From an uncultured Chloroflexota bacterium (lineage in GTDB: Bacteria; Chloroflexota; UBA4733): 64,000 nt of DNA. Numbering within the stretch: the first letter of the stretch is position 1; the number at the start of each line of letters is the position of its first letter. Location of the stretch: positions 4,700 through 68,699 of the forward strand of contig CALBSQ010000305.1 of the NCBI GenBank assembly GCA_937967325.1, written 5' to 3'. The translations under genes were made by a program, and so were the position numbers. Positions 16,839 through 24,650 of the stretch are shown here, one piece after another. The notes beneath the pieces are model-generated. The model was given only the letters and a program-made list of their open reading frames with translations, was not told the DNA's origin and did no database searches.

Positions 16839-17854
16839 ATGACGCATCGAACGCCCCGGCTGCCCTAATCCGGGTGCCGCCGGCAGCCCCATCGTTCATC
16901 TACGACACCTACTGGCGCTTCGCCGCTGAGCGTCAGCGCATTTTCGTCCAGCGGTTGGAGGGTTGCCTGCCGCCCTGGACAGATGATCCGGTGCTCGCCC
17001 GATACAAGTTTACCAACGCCTACCGCGCGTCGGACCGCACGAGTCAGTACCTGATCCGCCAGGTGATCTACCGCGACGACCTCCCAGCATCGTGGGAGGA
17101 AGTGTTCTTTCGCACCATCCTTTTCAAGCTGTTCAACCGGATCGAGACGTGGCAGTTGTTTGAGGAAGCGCTCGGCGCAATCACGTACGTAGACTACCGC
17201 TTCGGTCACTACGATGCAATCCTAGCCAACGCGCTTCGATCTGGGCGGCGTATCTACTCCGCAGCCTATCTCATGCCGCCGGGCGACGGCGCGGTCGGAC
17301 AGGGATCCAAGCACCGCAATCATCTGCGGCTGCTCGAACGCATGCTGGCCGACGACCTACCCAGGAAGCTGGCTGACGCGCGGACGATGCAGACCGGGTT
17401 CGATCTCCTCCGCGCCTATCCATCGATCGGCGACTTTCTGGCCTATCAGCTCATCACCGACGTCAACTACAGCGAGATCACGAACTTCTCGGAGATGGAG
17501 TTCACCGTGCCCGGCCCCGGCGCGCTGCGCGGCATTCGCAAGTGCTTCCTTGATCTGGGAGGCCGGACAGGCGCTGAGATCATCCGGCTGATGGCGGACC
17601 GGCAGTATGAGGAGTTCGCACGGCTGGGCCTGGAGTTCCACGACTTGTGGGGGCGCCCCTTGCAGCTCATCGATTGCCAGAGCCTGTTCTGTGAGGTGGA
17701 CAAGTACGCGAGGGTAGCACACCCGGAGGTCTCCAGTTTGTCAGGTCGGACACGGATCAAGCAGCGTTTCGTGCCATCCGAGACGAGGATGCAGTACTGG
17801 TATCCACCGAAATGGGGCATAAACGCGACCCTGGAGGCGGCGCAGCGACTTTAG
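16835..17854 (+). CDS. 5-hmdU DNA kinase helical-domain protein (putative DNA base hypermodification)
   Basis: 339 residues from GTG 16835. The sequence matches the stand-alone HMUDK_hel family, related to alpha-glutamyl/putrescinyl-thymine pyrophosphorylases and to the helical domain of phage 5-hydroxymethyl-dU DNA kinases: FYDTYWRFAAERQ-like start, KFTNAYRASDRTSQYLI, ILFKLFNRIETWQ, YPSIGDFLAYQLITDVNYS, WGRPLQLIDCQSLFCEVDKY, SGRTRIKQRF and YPPKWGIN. No P-loop is present. Family members act, or are predicted to act, on modified thymines in DNA. It opens a row of seven same-strand genes ending with a thymidylate-synthase-like gene, which supports the reading. Reaction here is not known. Confidence 0.82.
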   Translation: MNDASNAPAALIRVPPAAPSFIYDTYWRFAAERQRIFVQRLEGCLPPWTDDPVLARYKFTNAYRASDRTSQYLIRQVIYRDDLPASWEEVFFRTILFKLFNRIETWQLFEEALGAITYVDYRFGHYDAILANALRSGRRIYSAAYLMPPGDGAVGQGSKHRNHLRLLERMLADDLPRKLADARTMQTGFDLLRAYPSIGDFLAYQLITDVNYSEITNFSEMEFTVPGPGALRGIRKCFLDLGGRTGAEIIRLMADRQYEEFARLGLEFHDLWGRPLQLIDCQSLFCEVDKYARVAHPEVSSLSGRTRIKQRFVPSETRMQYWYPPKWGINATLEAAQRL

Positions 17855-17899
17855 CATGGGGCGTGGAGCGTAACTCGATGAAGCGGAGGGCCGATCGTC

Positions 17900-18451
17900 G
17901 TGGAACTGCGTGACTATCAGCGAGAGGCACTCGCGACCGACCAAGTGCCTGGAGAAGGGGGAGCGGCGCTCATCGTGCCGCTCCTCGGCCTCGCCGGTGA
18001 GGCCGGTACGCTGCTGAGCGAGTACAAGAAGTATCTGCGGGACGGCGAGGCCCATCGTCTACACAAGGAGCGCGTTGCCGAAGAGCTCGGTGATCTGTGG
18101 TGGTACCTCTCGAATGTGGCGAGCAAGTATGGTCTTGATCTTGGTGCCATTGCCGAAGCCAACCTGGCCAAGATACGTAGCCGCTGGCCACGTCGAAGCC
18201 ATGTGCGCCCCGATCCAACAGCTGCCCCGACCTTCGACGCCGGCTTCCCCGACCAAGAGCGCCTACCGCGTCAGTTCGAGGTAGCGATTCATGAGGTGCA
18301 GGCGGGTGGGGCAGTAGGTACCGCCATCGGTGGTAGGCATCCCAGTAGGCTGAGGGCGAAGGCTGGGGTCACCGCGCGACCGGGACTTCGCTCGAAAATC
18401 CGTCAACTCGGGCCCGTTTCGCTTGATCTTGCATCAAGGCATGCCGCATAA
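17900..18451 (+). CDS. MazG-like NTP pyrophosphohydrolase, C-terminal part lost
   Basis: 183 residues from GTG 17900 behind GGAGGG. Residues 1-100 are a MazG-like all-alpha pyrophosphohydrolase: LIVPLLGLAGEAGTLLSEYKK, then RVAEELGDLWWYLSNVASKYGLDL with the metal-binding E-x-x-D pattern. Residues 110-130 (FDAGFPDQERLPRQFEV) are the conserved entry into a second domain that related proteins continue for 100 or more residues. Here that part is replaced by unrelated sequence (VGTAIGGRHPSRL...) up to the stop, so a deletion is likely. The catalytic core looks intact. Cassette role: probably hydrolysis of a modified or unwanted nucleotide. Confidence 0.8.
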   Translation: MELRDYQREALATDQVPGEGGAALIVPLLGLAGEAGTLLSEYKKYLRDGEAHRLHKERVAEELGDLWWYLSNVASKYGLDLGAIAEANLAKIRSRWPRRSHVRPDPTAAPTFDAGFPDQERLPRQFEVAIHEVQAGGAVGTAIGGRHPSRLRAKAGVTARPGLRSKIRQLGPVSLDLASRHAA

Positions 18452-18509
18452 TGTTCAAAATTCCAACGTGACATGCCAAGGATGCTGGAGAATGGAGCAG
18501 GCCGATAGC

Positions 18510-18758
18510 ATGGTAACGCGACAAACGGTTGAGGATGTCTTGTACGAGCGCTTGGCCGAGGGGCGACATGGCTCCGAATCTGCGGTGCGGGCTGAGGTGG
18601 GCGCCAACGGGGAGATTGATTCACTGGAAGGTGTGGAGTTGGTGGCAGCGGCAGAGGAGCGTTTCGGGATACACATCGCCGACAACGAACTCTGTTCCTC
18701 GCTCTGCCGGTCTGTTCCTCGCCTGGCGAAGCTAATTGCGTCAAAGTGCGACGGGTGA
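18510..18758 (+). CDS. Stand-alone acyl carrier protein
   Basis: 82 residues from ATG 18510 (an ATG at 18492 is too close to its GGAG to be preferred). The phosphopantetheine attachment Ser lies in GEIDSLEGVELVAAAEERFG, the ACP helix II signature, followed by IHIADNELCSSLCRSVPRLAKLI. ACPs carry acyl or aminoacyl groups as thioesters. No ketosynthase, acyltransferase or adenylation gene is near, so in this cassette it may carry a group destined for a nucleotide or protein; that is inference. It ends 24 bases before the next start. Confidence 0.82.
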   Translation: MVTRQTVEDVLYERLAEGRHGSESAVRAEVGANGEIDSLEGVELVAAAEERFGIHIADNELCSSLCRSVPRLAKLIASKCDG

Positions 18759-18782
18759 CAAGTGGAGAGAAAGGACAAAAAC

Positions 18783-19196
18783 ATGAGTCCGGCTGATCGG
18801 CCTACGGTTTCGAACGTGGGAGAAGAGCGCCAGCAGCGTCTTGCGGAGCGGCTGCGTGAGGCGCGAGAGTACCTCGGGCTCTCGCAGCAGTTTGTCGCCG
18901 ATCAGACAGGGATACCTCGCCTAGCAATCTCGGCCATGGAGAATGGCAAGCGCAAGGTGGATGCGCTCGAGATTCAGGCTCTCGCCGGTTTGTACAGCTA
19001 TCCAGTGGACTATTTTCTCGAGGGATCGTTGACCGTGCCTGCCACCATTCGAGCCCTAGCACGGGAGGCTTCGACGCTGACGGAGCGGGATCAGGAAGAA
19101 GTAATCCGCTTCGCGCAGTTCCTCAGGTCTTACAACGAGCAGCATGCCGACACAACGCGCTCTTCCCGGCGCGGCCAAGAACGGCAATCGTCCTGA
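18783..19196 (+). CDS. XRE-family transcriptional regulator
   Basis: 137 residues; ATG 18783 follows AAAGGA and is preferred to the GTG at 18762. The helix-turn-helix occupies about residues 18-72: RLREAREYLGLSQQFVADQTGIPRLAISAMENGKRKVDALEIQALAGLY, the classic lambda-repressor/Cro form, followed by YPVDYFLEG. The C-terminal helix (LTERDQEEVIRFAQFLR) is often seen in regulators paired with ImmA/IrrE proteases. Its stop overlaps the start of the immA gene as TGATG. It probably represses the cassette and is cleaved or inactivated with the help of ImmA. Confidence 0.9.
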   Translation: MSPADRPTVSNVGEERQQRLAERLREAREYLGLSQQFVADQTGIPRLAISAMENGKRKVDALEIQALAGLYSYPVDYFLEGSLTVPATIRALAREASTLTERDQEEVIRFAQFLRSYNEQHADTTRSSRRGQERQSS

Positions 19197-20191
19197 TGTT
19201 GAGCTGGTCACAGATGCATCTTGCCGCCGCCATGGAGGCCGAGCGTTCATTCTTAGACCTGTCGATCGACACATCTCGACGTGTTGATCCCTTCGCAGCT
19301 CTGGTCGCTTCGGGGGTGATTGTTCTCCGTCGTCCCCTGGATCGGCTGGCTGGGATTTATTTACCGGCTAACGGCGTACTCGGAAGCCGCCCGGGCGTTC
19401 TCGTCAACGTGCAGCATCCGACGACAAAACAGCGCTACACCGCTGCGCACGAGCTGGCACATCATCGTCGAGATCATGAGCTTGCCCTCGACGAGGAAAC
19501 CGAGTGGATCGCCCGGGGTGAGCATCCCGCGTCAGACACGGAGCGATTTGCAGAAGCTTTTGCAGCTTGGTTCCTCATGCCCAAGCGGCTCGTCATCGGC
19601 ACTCTTGACAAGCTCGGGGTGCCAGTCGATCGTCTCGACGCGGAGGGCGCGTATGCGCTCTCGTTGGAGATGGGCACAAGCTACGCGGCTACCGTCAATC
19701 ACTTGGCCGATCTGCGCCTCGTCACCTCCGAACACCGTGCCGGCCTCCAGCGTGTTCAGCCCCAGGCAGTCAAGCGACGTCTCGGCGCCCTAGGCGTGAT
19801 TCGAGATTCATGGCGGGATGTGTGGATGGTTCGGCCACTCCGGCAGAAGCGCGAAATCACGGCGCAGGAGGGAGATGCAGTCATACTGGAGGTTCCCGAA
19901 ACTCCGTCGAGCGGTTCTATTTGGCTCCCAGCTAGCGTTCCCGGGGTTCTGTCGCTCGTTAGTGACGAATATCGTGCGCAGGGCGGTGAACGCTCGCTCG
20001 GCGAACATGGCGTCCATCAGTTCGTTTTTCGCGTGGAGGCAGCGGGACAGGAGGTAGTGCGACTCGAGCTACGTCGTCCGTGGCAGCATGGCGCGGCGCC
20101 GGAGGATGTTAGCCAGCTAGAGATCACGGCAGAAACGAGGCCTGCGCCGGGGATTGTTGAGCCACACGTACTTCTACCAGCAACGGCCTGA
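19196..20191 (+). CDS. ImmA/IrrE metallopeptidase fused to a chagasin-like (I42) protease inhibitor
   Basis: 331 residues. Residues 35-200 are an ImmA/IrrE (M78) domain with the zinc motif HELAH (residues 85-89), a downstream acidic FAEAFAAWFLMPKRL helix and the usual C-terminal helices. Residues about 217-315 carry the three inhibitory loops of the chagasin/I42 family: TPSSGSIW (236-243, the NPTTGYxW loop), a Gly-rich loop before HQFVFRVEAAG (274-284) and RRPW (293-296). Chagasins inhibit papain-like peptidases, and the next gene, overlapping by 38 bases, encodes exactly such a peptidase. I infer that this protein holds its neighbour inactive. ImmA proteins typically cleave or activate cleavage of XRE repressors, and one is encoded just upstream. 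Confidence 0.85.
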   Translation: MLSWSQMHLAAAMEAERSFLDLSIDTSRRVDPFAALVASGVIVLRRPLDRLAGIYLPANGVLGSRPGVLVNVQHPTTKQRYTAAHELAHHRRDHELALDEETEWIARGEHPASDTERFAEAFAAWFLMPKRLVIGTLDKLGVPVDRLDAEGAYALSLEMGTSYAATVNHLADLRLVTSEHRAGLQRVQPQAVKRRLGALGVIRDSWRDVWMVRPLRQKREITAQEGDAVILEVPETPSSGSIWLPASVPGVLSLVSDEYRAQGGERSLGEHGVHQFVFRVEAAGQEVVRLELRRPWQHGAAPEDVSQLEITAETRPAPGIVEPHVLLPATA

Positions 20192-20867
20192 AGTGGACCG
20201 ACGCAGCGAACAATCTCCTATAAAGGATCAGGGGCAGCGCGGAACGTGTGTCGCCTTCGCGGCGACCGCCGGCCACGAAATGCTTCGGCACGAGGAAGTG
20301 GATCTGTCCGAAGAGTTCCTCCGCTGGGCGGCAAAACAGCGTGACGGTCTGCCGTCGAGCGCGACGGGGACTACGCTGGCGGCAGCGGCTGCCGCCCTTG
20401 CGGCGGTCGGGCAGCCGCCGGAAGAGCTTTGGCCTTATGACGGCGCCCGAGATGACCGTACCAGCAGCTACCAACCGACCAAGGAAGCCTGCGATGCGGC
20501 AGCGGTGCGGCGGGCCGATGGAGGAGGCTTGTTGCTGCCGACGACTCAAGGGCTGCGGCAGGCTCTTGATCGAAGCCTTGCCGTGCTCCTTGGCATCCGC
20601 ATCCATTTGCCTTGGTATGTCGTCACCCACGACGGGCTCATTCAGATGCCGGCGCCGACGGCAAATTCCTACGCCGGGCATGCAGTGCTCATCGTCGGAT
20701 ATCGTAATGGTGATGAAACCGGAGGTGGTGCATTCATAGTGCGCAATTCTTGGGGAACCGACTGGGGCGCACAAGGATACGGATTCCTGCCTTACGCGTA
20801 CGTCGATTCTTATGGGATCGAGGCCTGGGGACTGGCCATTGGCAGCAGCAAGGAGGCGATTCTATGA
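20154..20867 (+). CDS. Papain-like C1 cysteine peptidase
   Basis: 237 residues from TTG 20154, inside the end of the ImmA-inhibitor gene. The catalytic set is complete: oxyanion Gln26 and nucleophile Cys32 in KDQGQRGTCVAFA, His176 in YAGHAVLIVGY, and Asn198 in FIVRNSWGTDWG. There is no signal peptide and no long pro-region, so the enzyme is probably cytoplasmic and must be restrained by something else, most simply the I42 domain encoded upstream. Free activity inside the cell could be toxic. Its stop overlaps the next start (ATGA, 20864-20867). Confidence 0.88.
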   Translation: MLSHTYFYQQRPEVDRRSEQSPIKDQGQRGTCVAFAATAGHEMLRHEEVDLSEEFLRWAAKQRDGLPSSATGTTLAAAAAALAAVGQPPEELWPYDGARDDRTSSYQPTKEACDAAAVRRADGGGLLLPTTQGLRQALDRSLAVLLGIRIHLPWYVVTHDGLIQMPAPTANSYAGHAVLIVGYRNGDETGGGAFIVRNSWGTDWGAQGYGFLPYAYVDSYGIEAWGLAIGSSKEAIL

Positions 20868-21341
20868 CCTTTCTTATTCGTGGTTCGAACGTGACTGATG
20901 CTTGGCTCATGGCGCTAGAGCACCTTCACTCTGGTGGACGAGAAGCATACGACTTACTTGTCGAGATTACCGACGCCAATCCTTGCTTGGCATCCATTTC
21001 GTCACATCTACGAGGCTCAGATATTCGCTCCAGGTAAGGACCGGCGTCCTTGGGGCTTCCCTTGCATGAGCTCACTGTCCTTCCACATTGAGGGTGATCA
21101 ACTCCGGCTGTCAGCCACCTACCGTAATCAATATTACATACAACGCGCTCTTGGCAACTTCGTGGGTCTCGCAGAGTTGCAGCGGTTCGTCGCTCGCGAG
21201 GCAGGAATGCAGCAGGGAATTCTCACCGTGCATGCATGCCACGCAGAAATCGAGAAAGCGGCAACATTGACGGACGTTCATCGGCTCATCCGGGATTGCC
21301 GGGATGTTGCCCGGCCGCCTGTCCGGCAGGCGGCGGTGTAA
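20864..21341 (+). pseudogene. Thymidylate-synthase-like protein, split by a frameshift
   Basis: ATG 20864 begins IRGSNVTDAWLMALEHL and AYDLLVEITDANP, the N-terminal pattern of archaeal/phage-type thymidylate synthases, but that frame stops at 21037. The +1 frame, readable from about 20975, continues with HPFRHIYEAQIFAPG, the catalytic region RPWGFPCMSSLSFHIEG (Cys aligned with the TS nucleophile), LSATYRNQ (the dUMP phosphate Arg region) and GNFVGLAELQRF, where Asn matches the pyrimidine-recognising Asn of TS. One base too many near 20975-20990 explains the break. The restored protein would be about 159 residues, short for TS. dUMP methylase or hydroxymethylase activity is possible; a sequencing error must be excluded. 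Confidence 0.72.
21314..21334. terminator. Hairpin at the end of the cassette
   Basis: GCCGCCTG and CAGGCGGC form an 8-bp stem with a 5-nt loop inside the last codons of the TS-like frame, seven bases before its stop. It separates the + strand cassette from the convergent ABC transporter gene. No T-run. Confidence 0.3.
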
Positions 21342-21353
21342 GGCTGTAGACAG

Positions 21354-22406
21354 TCAAGGGGCACGGGCGCAAACCTCCTGACCAGATCCCTCGCCCAACT
21401 GTAGCTGGCGGACGACAGTCTCGATGCTCGGCTCGTCGAGCGCGAGGTCGGCGACCGGGAGAGAGGCGACGATACGGCTCAGCAGATCTCGGACCGGCAG
21501 CTCATCCGGACGGAACGCCAGCGTGTGGACCGGCCGGTCGGTCCCCTCGACACTAATCTCACGGACGCCGGCCCAGTTGGGTAGCGCGGTTGGTCGAGCG
21601 AGGGTGACCTCCACGAGCCGCTCGCGGATGTACTTGCGTTTGATCTCCTCGATAGAGCCGTCGAAGAGCAGCTGGCCCTCGTCGATGATGATGACACGGT
21701 CGCAGACCTCCTCCACGTCCGCCATGTCGTGCGAGGTGAGCAGCACCGTGGTCGCCTGCTCCTGATTGATCTGCCGCAGGAAGGACCGGATGCGGTCTTT
21801 GACCAGCAGGTCCAGTCCGATCGTCGGCTCATCCAGGAAGACCAGCTCGGGGTCGTGCAGCAGGCAGAGCGCGAGATTGGCGCGGGCGCGCTGGCCGAGG
21901 CTGAGCTGGCGCACGGCCTTGCCTAGCAGCGGCCCCAACTCCAGCAATTCACTGAGCAGGCGAAGCCGCTCCTGAAAGCGAGCTTCCGATAGCCGGTACA
22001 TCGTCTGGTGGAGACGCAGGGAATCCAGCACGGGCAGGTCCCACCACAACTGGGTCCGCTGGCCGAACATGACGCCGAAGTGGTAGGCCAGACGCCGCCG
22101 GCTGCGCGACGGCGCCAGACCCAGCACGTCGACGCTGCCCGCGGTAGGGATCAGGACACCCGTGAGCAGCTTGATGAGGGTGGACTTGCCGGCGCCGTTG
22201 CGGCCGATGATCCCGACCATCTCGCCCGCTTGGACCTGCAGATCGATCCCCTTCAGCGCCTCGACGGTCCGCACCCGTGGCGCCAGGAGATCCTGCACGG
22301 CAGCCCAACGGCCCTGGCGGTGATCGGTCACGCGGTAGTGCTTGACGAGGGACTGCGCGCAGATCAGGCTGGTCACCGCCGCGCCTGGCATCTCCGATGT
22401 CCCCAA
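21354..22406 (-). CDS. ABC-2 type exporter, ATP-binding protein
   Basis: 350 residues. The nucleotide-binding domain is complete: Walker A GRNGAGKST, Q-loop region FGQRTQLWWDLP, signature LSLGQRARA, Walker B LVFLDEP and switch His in LLTSHDMADVEE. The N-terminal KALKGIDLQV-type segment and C-terminal 80-residue extension (GSIEEIKRKYIRERLVEVTLA) match the ATPases that pair with the PF06182 permeases encoded directly downstream. Only two bases separate its stop... the gene order on this strand is permease 1, permease 2, ATPase, so the ATPase is last in the operon. Substrate unknown. Confidence 0.92.
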   Translation of the reverse strand: MGTSEMPGAAVTSLICAQSLVKHYRVTDHRQGRWAAVQDLLAPRVRTVEALKGIDLQVQAGEMVGIIGRNGAGKSTLIKLLTGVLIPTAGSVDVLGLAPSRSRRRLAYHFGVMFGQRTQLWWDLPVLDSLRLHQTMYRLSEARFQERLRLLSELLELGPLLGKAVRQLSLGQRARANLALCLLHDPELVFLDEPTIGLDLLVKDRIRSFLRQINQEQATTVLLTSHDMADVEEVCDRVIIIDEGQLLFDGSIEEIKRKYIRERLVEVTLARPTALPNWAGVREISVEGTDRPVHTLAFRPDELPVRDLLSRIVASLPVADLALDEPSIETVVRQLQLGEGSGQEVCARAP

Positions 22407-22407
22407 C

Positions 22408-23298
22408 CTAGGAGCCGGAACCGCTGTAGGCGCGCAGCGCGCGATGCCACAGCCAGAGCGCCGCGCCGAAGAGCGCGAAGCCGACCAGCGGCGCTGCCAC
22501 CACCAGCGGCGCCACGGCCGTGAACTCTGGCCGGCGCAGCAGCAGTCCGGCCGGGTAGTAGCTGATGAAGGCCACCGGCACGACGAAGGTGAGCAAGAGC
22601 CGGACGCCTGTCCCGTAGATGGAGACAGGGAAGCTCACCAGGTTGCGCAGCGACAGCAGTGCATCCGTGATGTTGCGTCCACGCACGGTCCAGAACGTGA
22701 CCGAGGACGACAGGAGGAAGAGCGCCGCCTGCAGGAAGGTGGCCCCGACGATCATCACCACCAGGCGGAGCACCATCGCCACTCCCCAACCGACTCCGAG
22801 CTGTGTGGCCGCGAAGTACAGCACGCCCAGGCCGAGGATCGTCTGGGAGACATAGGTGGGGCTGTAGAAGTAGCCGGAGAGCCACACCAGCGGATGCACC
22901 GGCTGCAGCAACACGGTGTCCAGCTCGCCGGTGACGACGTACTGTTCGATGTTGCGGGCGACGTGGTATACGAACGATGCCGCCAGGGTGTAGGAGATCA
23001 CGTTCAGGCTGTGTAAGAGCAAGAGCTCCGGCAGCGTCCAGCCGGCAATCGTCTTGAATCGACTCAGCAACAAGAGGAGCACCGCGTACTCGCTGACGTA
23101 GCCGACCAGCTTAGCAATCAGGAAGGAGACGTAGGCGGCGGGATACATGAGCCGCGCCTTGTAGCGGAGCGCCACCAGCCGAGCGAAGATGCGGAGGGCG
23201 TGCCGTGCTTCGTCCACCGGCCTACCGGCCGGGACGAGCGTCGGTCGCGCCGCGACCCCAACCGCGACCTCTGGGCGAACCGTCTGCACGTCAGCCAC
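22408..23298 (-). CDS. ABC-2 type permease (PF06182 family), second of pair
   Basis: 296 residues from GTG 23298, overlapping the end of the upstream permease gene by 8 bases. About six membrane helices are visible, for example YPAAYVSFLIAKLVGYVSEY, WTLPELLLLHSLNVISYTLA and TYVSQTILGLGVLYFAA. The conserved GELDTVLLQPVHPL segment is characteristic of the ABC2_membrane_6 family. A 40-residue cytoplasmic N-terminus precedes the first helix. It forms a heterodimeric membrane part with the gene at 23291-24061; the ATPase gene follows one base after its stop. Confidence 0.9.
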   Translation of the reverse strand: MADVQTVRPEVAVGVAARPTLVPAGRPVDEARHALRIFARLVALRYKARLMYPAAYVSFLIAKLVGYVSEYAVLLLLLSRFKTIAGWTLPELLLLHSLNVISYTLAASFVYHVARNIEQYVVTGELDTVLLQPVHPLVWLSGYFYSPTYVSQTILGLGVLYFAATQLGVGWGVAMVLRLVVMIVGATFLQAALFLLSSSVTFWTVRGRNITDALLSLRNLVSFPVSIYGTGVRLLLTFVVPVAFISYYPAGLLLRRPEFTAVAPLVVAAPLVGFALFGAALWLWHRALRAYSGSGS

Positions 23299-24061
23299 CC
23301 TGAATCACCAAGCGGGTGATGGCGCGCTGCCAGCATAGCCAGGCCAGCGCCCACAGCGCTGCCGCCCAGGCGCAGCCGATCCCGATCAGTCGCGCCGACT
23401 CTCCGGCCGATAGCTTGCCGAGGTAGAGCGCGACCGGCGTGTAGCCGAGCATGTGGAACGGGAGCGCGCTGCCGATGGCCTGGAGCCAGCCTGGCAGGAA
23501 CCAGAAGGGGACGACCGCGCCGGAGAGGATCTGCACGAGCGCGCCAAACAGCCACTCGAAGTGCTCGGTGCTCCACACCCAGAAGCCGAGCATGCCCAAC
23601 AGGTAGGCTATGGCATAGGAGATCATCACTCCTACTGCCACGGCTCCCAAGGCAGCCAGGAAGCCGGAAAGGCTGGCCGGGAGCTGGAGACCCCAGATGA
23701 GCTGCGCCACGATGGCCACCGGCGCCGTCCGGCTGAGCAGCCCAGCCGCGGTCTGGCCAAGCGAGCGACCGAGCACCATCAGAGGGAAACCGGCCGGCCG
23801 GAGCAGATCGCCTACGATGTCGCCGGTCCGGAGGCGGCTCTCCATTTCCTGCGACACATCCCCGTTGACGATAGTTGAGACGACGCTCACCGCGACGAGA
23901 TAGGTGACCATATTCGCCGCCGTGACGGGAGAGCCGGCGGCGGCAGCCCCACCCCCACCAAGGAGCACCTCCCAGACAGCCACCTGGACCCAGAGCGCCA
24001 GCACTCCGGAGAAGATGCCAAACAGCCACTCCAGCCGGTAGGTCACGCCCTGGCGGAACAT
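23291..24061 (-). CDS. ABC-2 type permease (PF06182 family), first of pair
   Basis: 256 residues from ATG 24061. Homologues usually start some 10-15 residues earlier; the frame is open upstream (DARILLRLAGI) to a TGA but offers no ordinary start codon there, so the true start is slightly uncertain. Membrane helices include LFGIFSGVLALWVQVAVW and SGFLAALGAVAVGVMISYAIA. MESRLRTGDIVGDLLRPAGFPL is the paralogous counterpart of the GELDTVLLQP motif in the partner. First gene of the three-gene exporter operon, divergent from the HEPN pair. Confidence 0.88.
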   Translation of the reverse strand: MFRQGVTYRLEWLFGIFSGVLALWVQVAVWEVLLGGGGAAAAGSPVTAANMVTYLVAVSVVSTIVNGDVSQEMESRLRTGDIVGDLLRPAGFPLMVLGRSLGQTAAGLLSRTAPVAIVAQLIWGLQLPASLSGFLAALGAVAVGVMISYAIAYLLGMLGFWVWSTEHFEWLFGALVQILSGAVVPFWFLPGWLQAIGSALPFHMLGYTPVALYLGKLSAGESARLIGIGCAWAAALWALAWLCWQRAITRLVIQGG

Positions 24062-24257
24062 GATCCCGGCCAGCCGGAGCAGGATGCGCGCGTCGGTAGT
24101 TATTGTGTCACCTCAGCGGAGGATTCTACGCCAGCAGCGCCACAGCCGGCTGCTCGACCCAATATTCGAACCTCCGTTCGGGACAGTCAACCGCGGAGCA
24201 GCGTGCTGAGACGACGTGGCCAGCAGCGCAAGACCGCAAGCGTGCTACGATAGCGCC

Positions 24258-24644
24258 ATGATCGACGAGCATTCGGTTTTCCTCCGGAAGGCAGACGAGA
24301 GCCTGACCGGGGCCAACAGCGAGTTCGCCAACGGACGGTACAATAACTGCGCGAATCGTTGTTATTACGCATGCTTTCAAGCAGCAATCTATGCGCTGCT
24401 TGAGGCAGGGTTCCGGCCGAGAAACGCGCAGTGGGGGCACGATGTCGTGCAAGCTGAGTTCGTTGGCCGGTTGCTCAACCGGCGTAAGCGCTATCCGGCT
24501 GCCCTGCGCGACACATTGTTTCGGAACCGCAGCCTCCGTCAAGAAGCCGACTATGGGGCAACCGACGTAACCGAGACTCAAGCCTCGCGCGCATTACGCC
24601 GGACGCGGGAGTTCCTGCGTGCGATCAGCGTGGAAAGGGGGTGA
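24258..24644 (+). CDS. HEPN-domain protein
   Basis: 129 residues from ATG 24258; the longer frame upstream is not conserved in style. The four-helix HEPN pattern is clear: FLRKADESLTGANSEFANGRYNNCANRCYYACFQAAIYALL, with the typical R-x-YY-x-x-F-x-AA core, then GHDVVQAEF and a C-terminal helix (ASRALRRTREFL). HEPN proteins include RNase toxins and sensors in conflict systems; here the usual R-x4-6-H motif is not clearly formed, so nuclease activity is uncertain. A small gene starts 6 bases downstream. Confidence 0.8.
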   Translation: MIDEHSVFLRKADESLTGANSEFANGRYNNCANRCYYACFQAAIYALLEAGFRPRNAQWGHDVVQAEFVGRLLNRRKRYPAALRDTLFRNRSLRQEADYGATDVTETQASRALRRTREFLRAISVERG

Positions 24645-24650
24645 GCCGAA

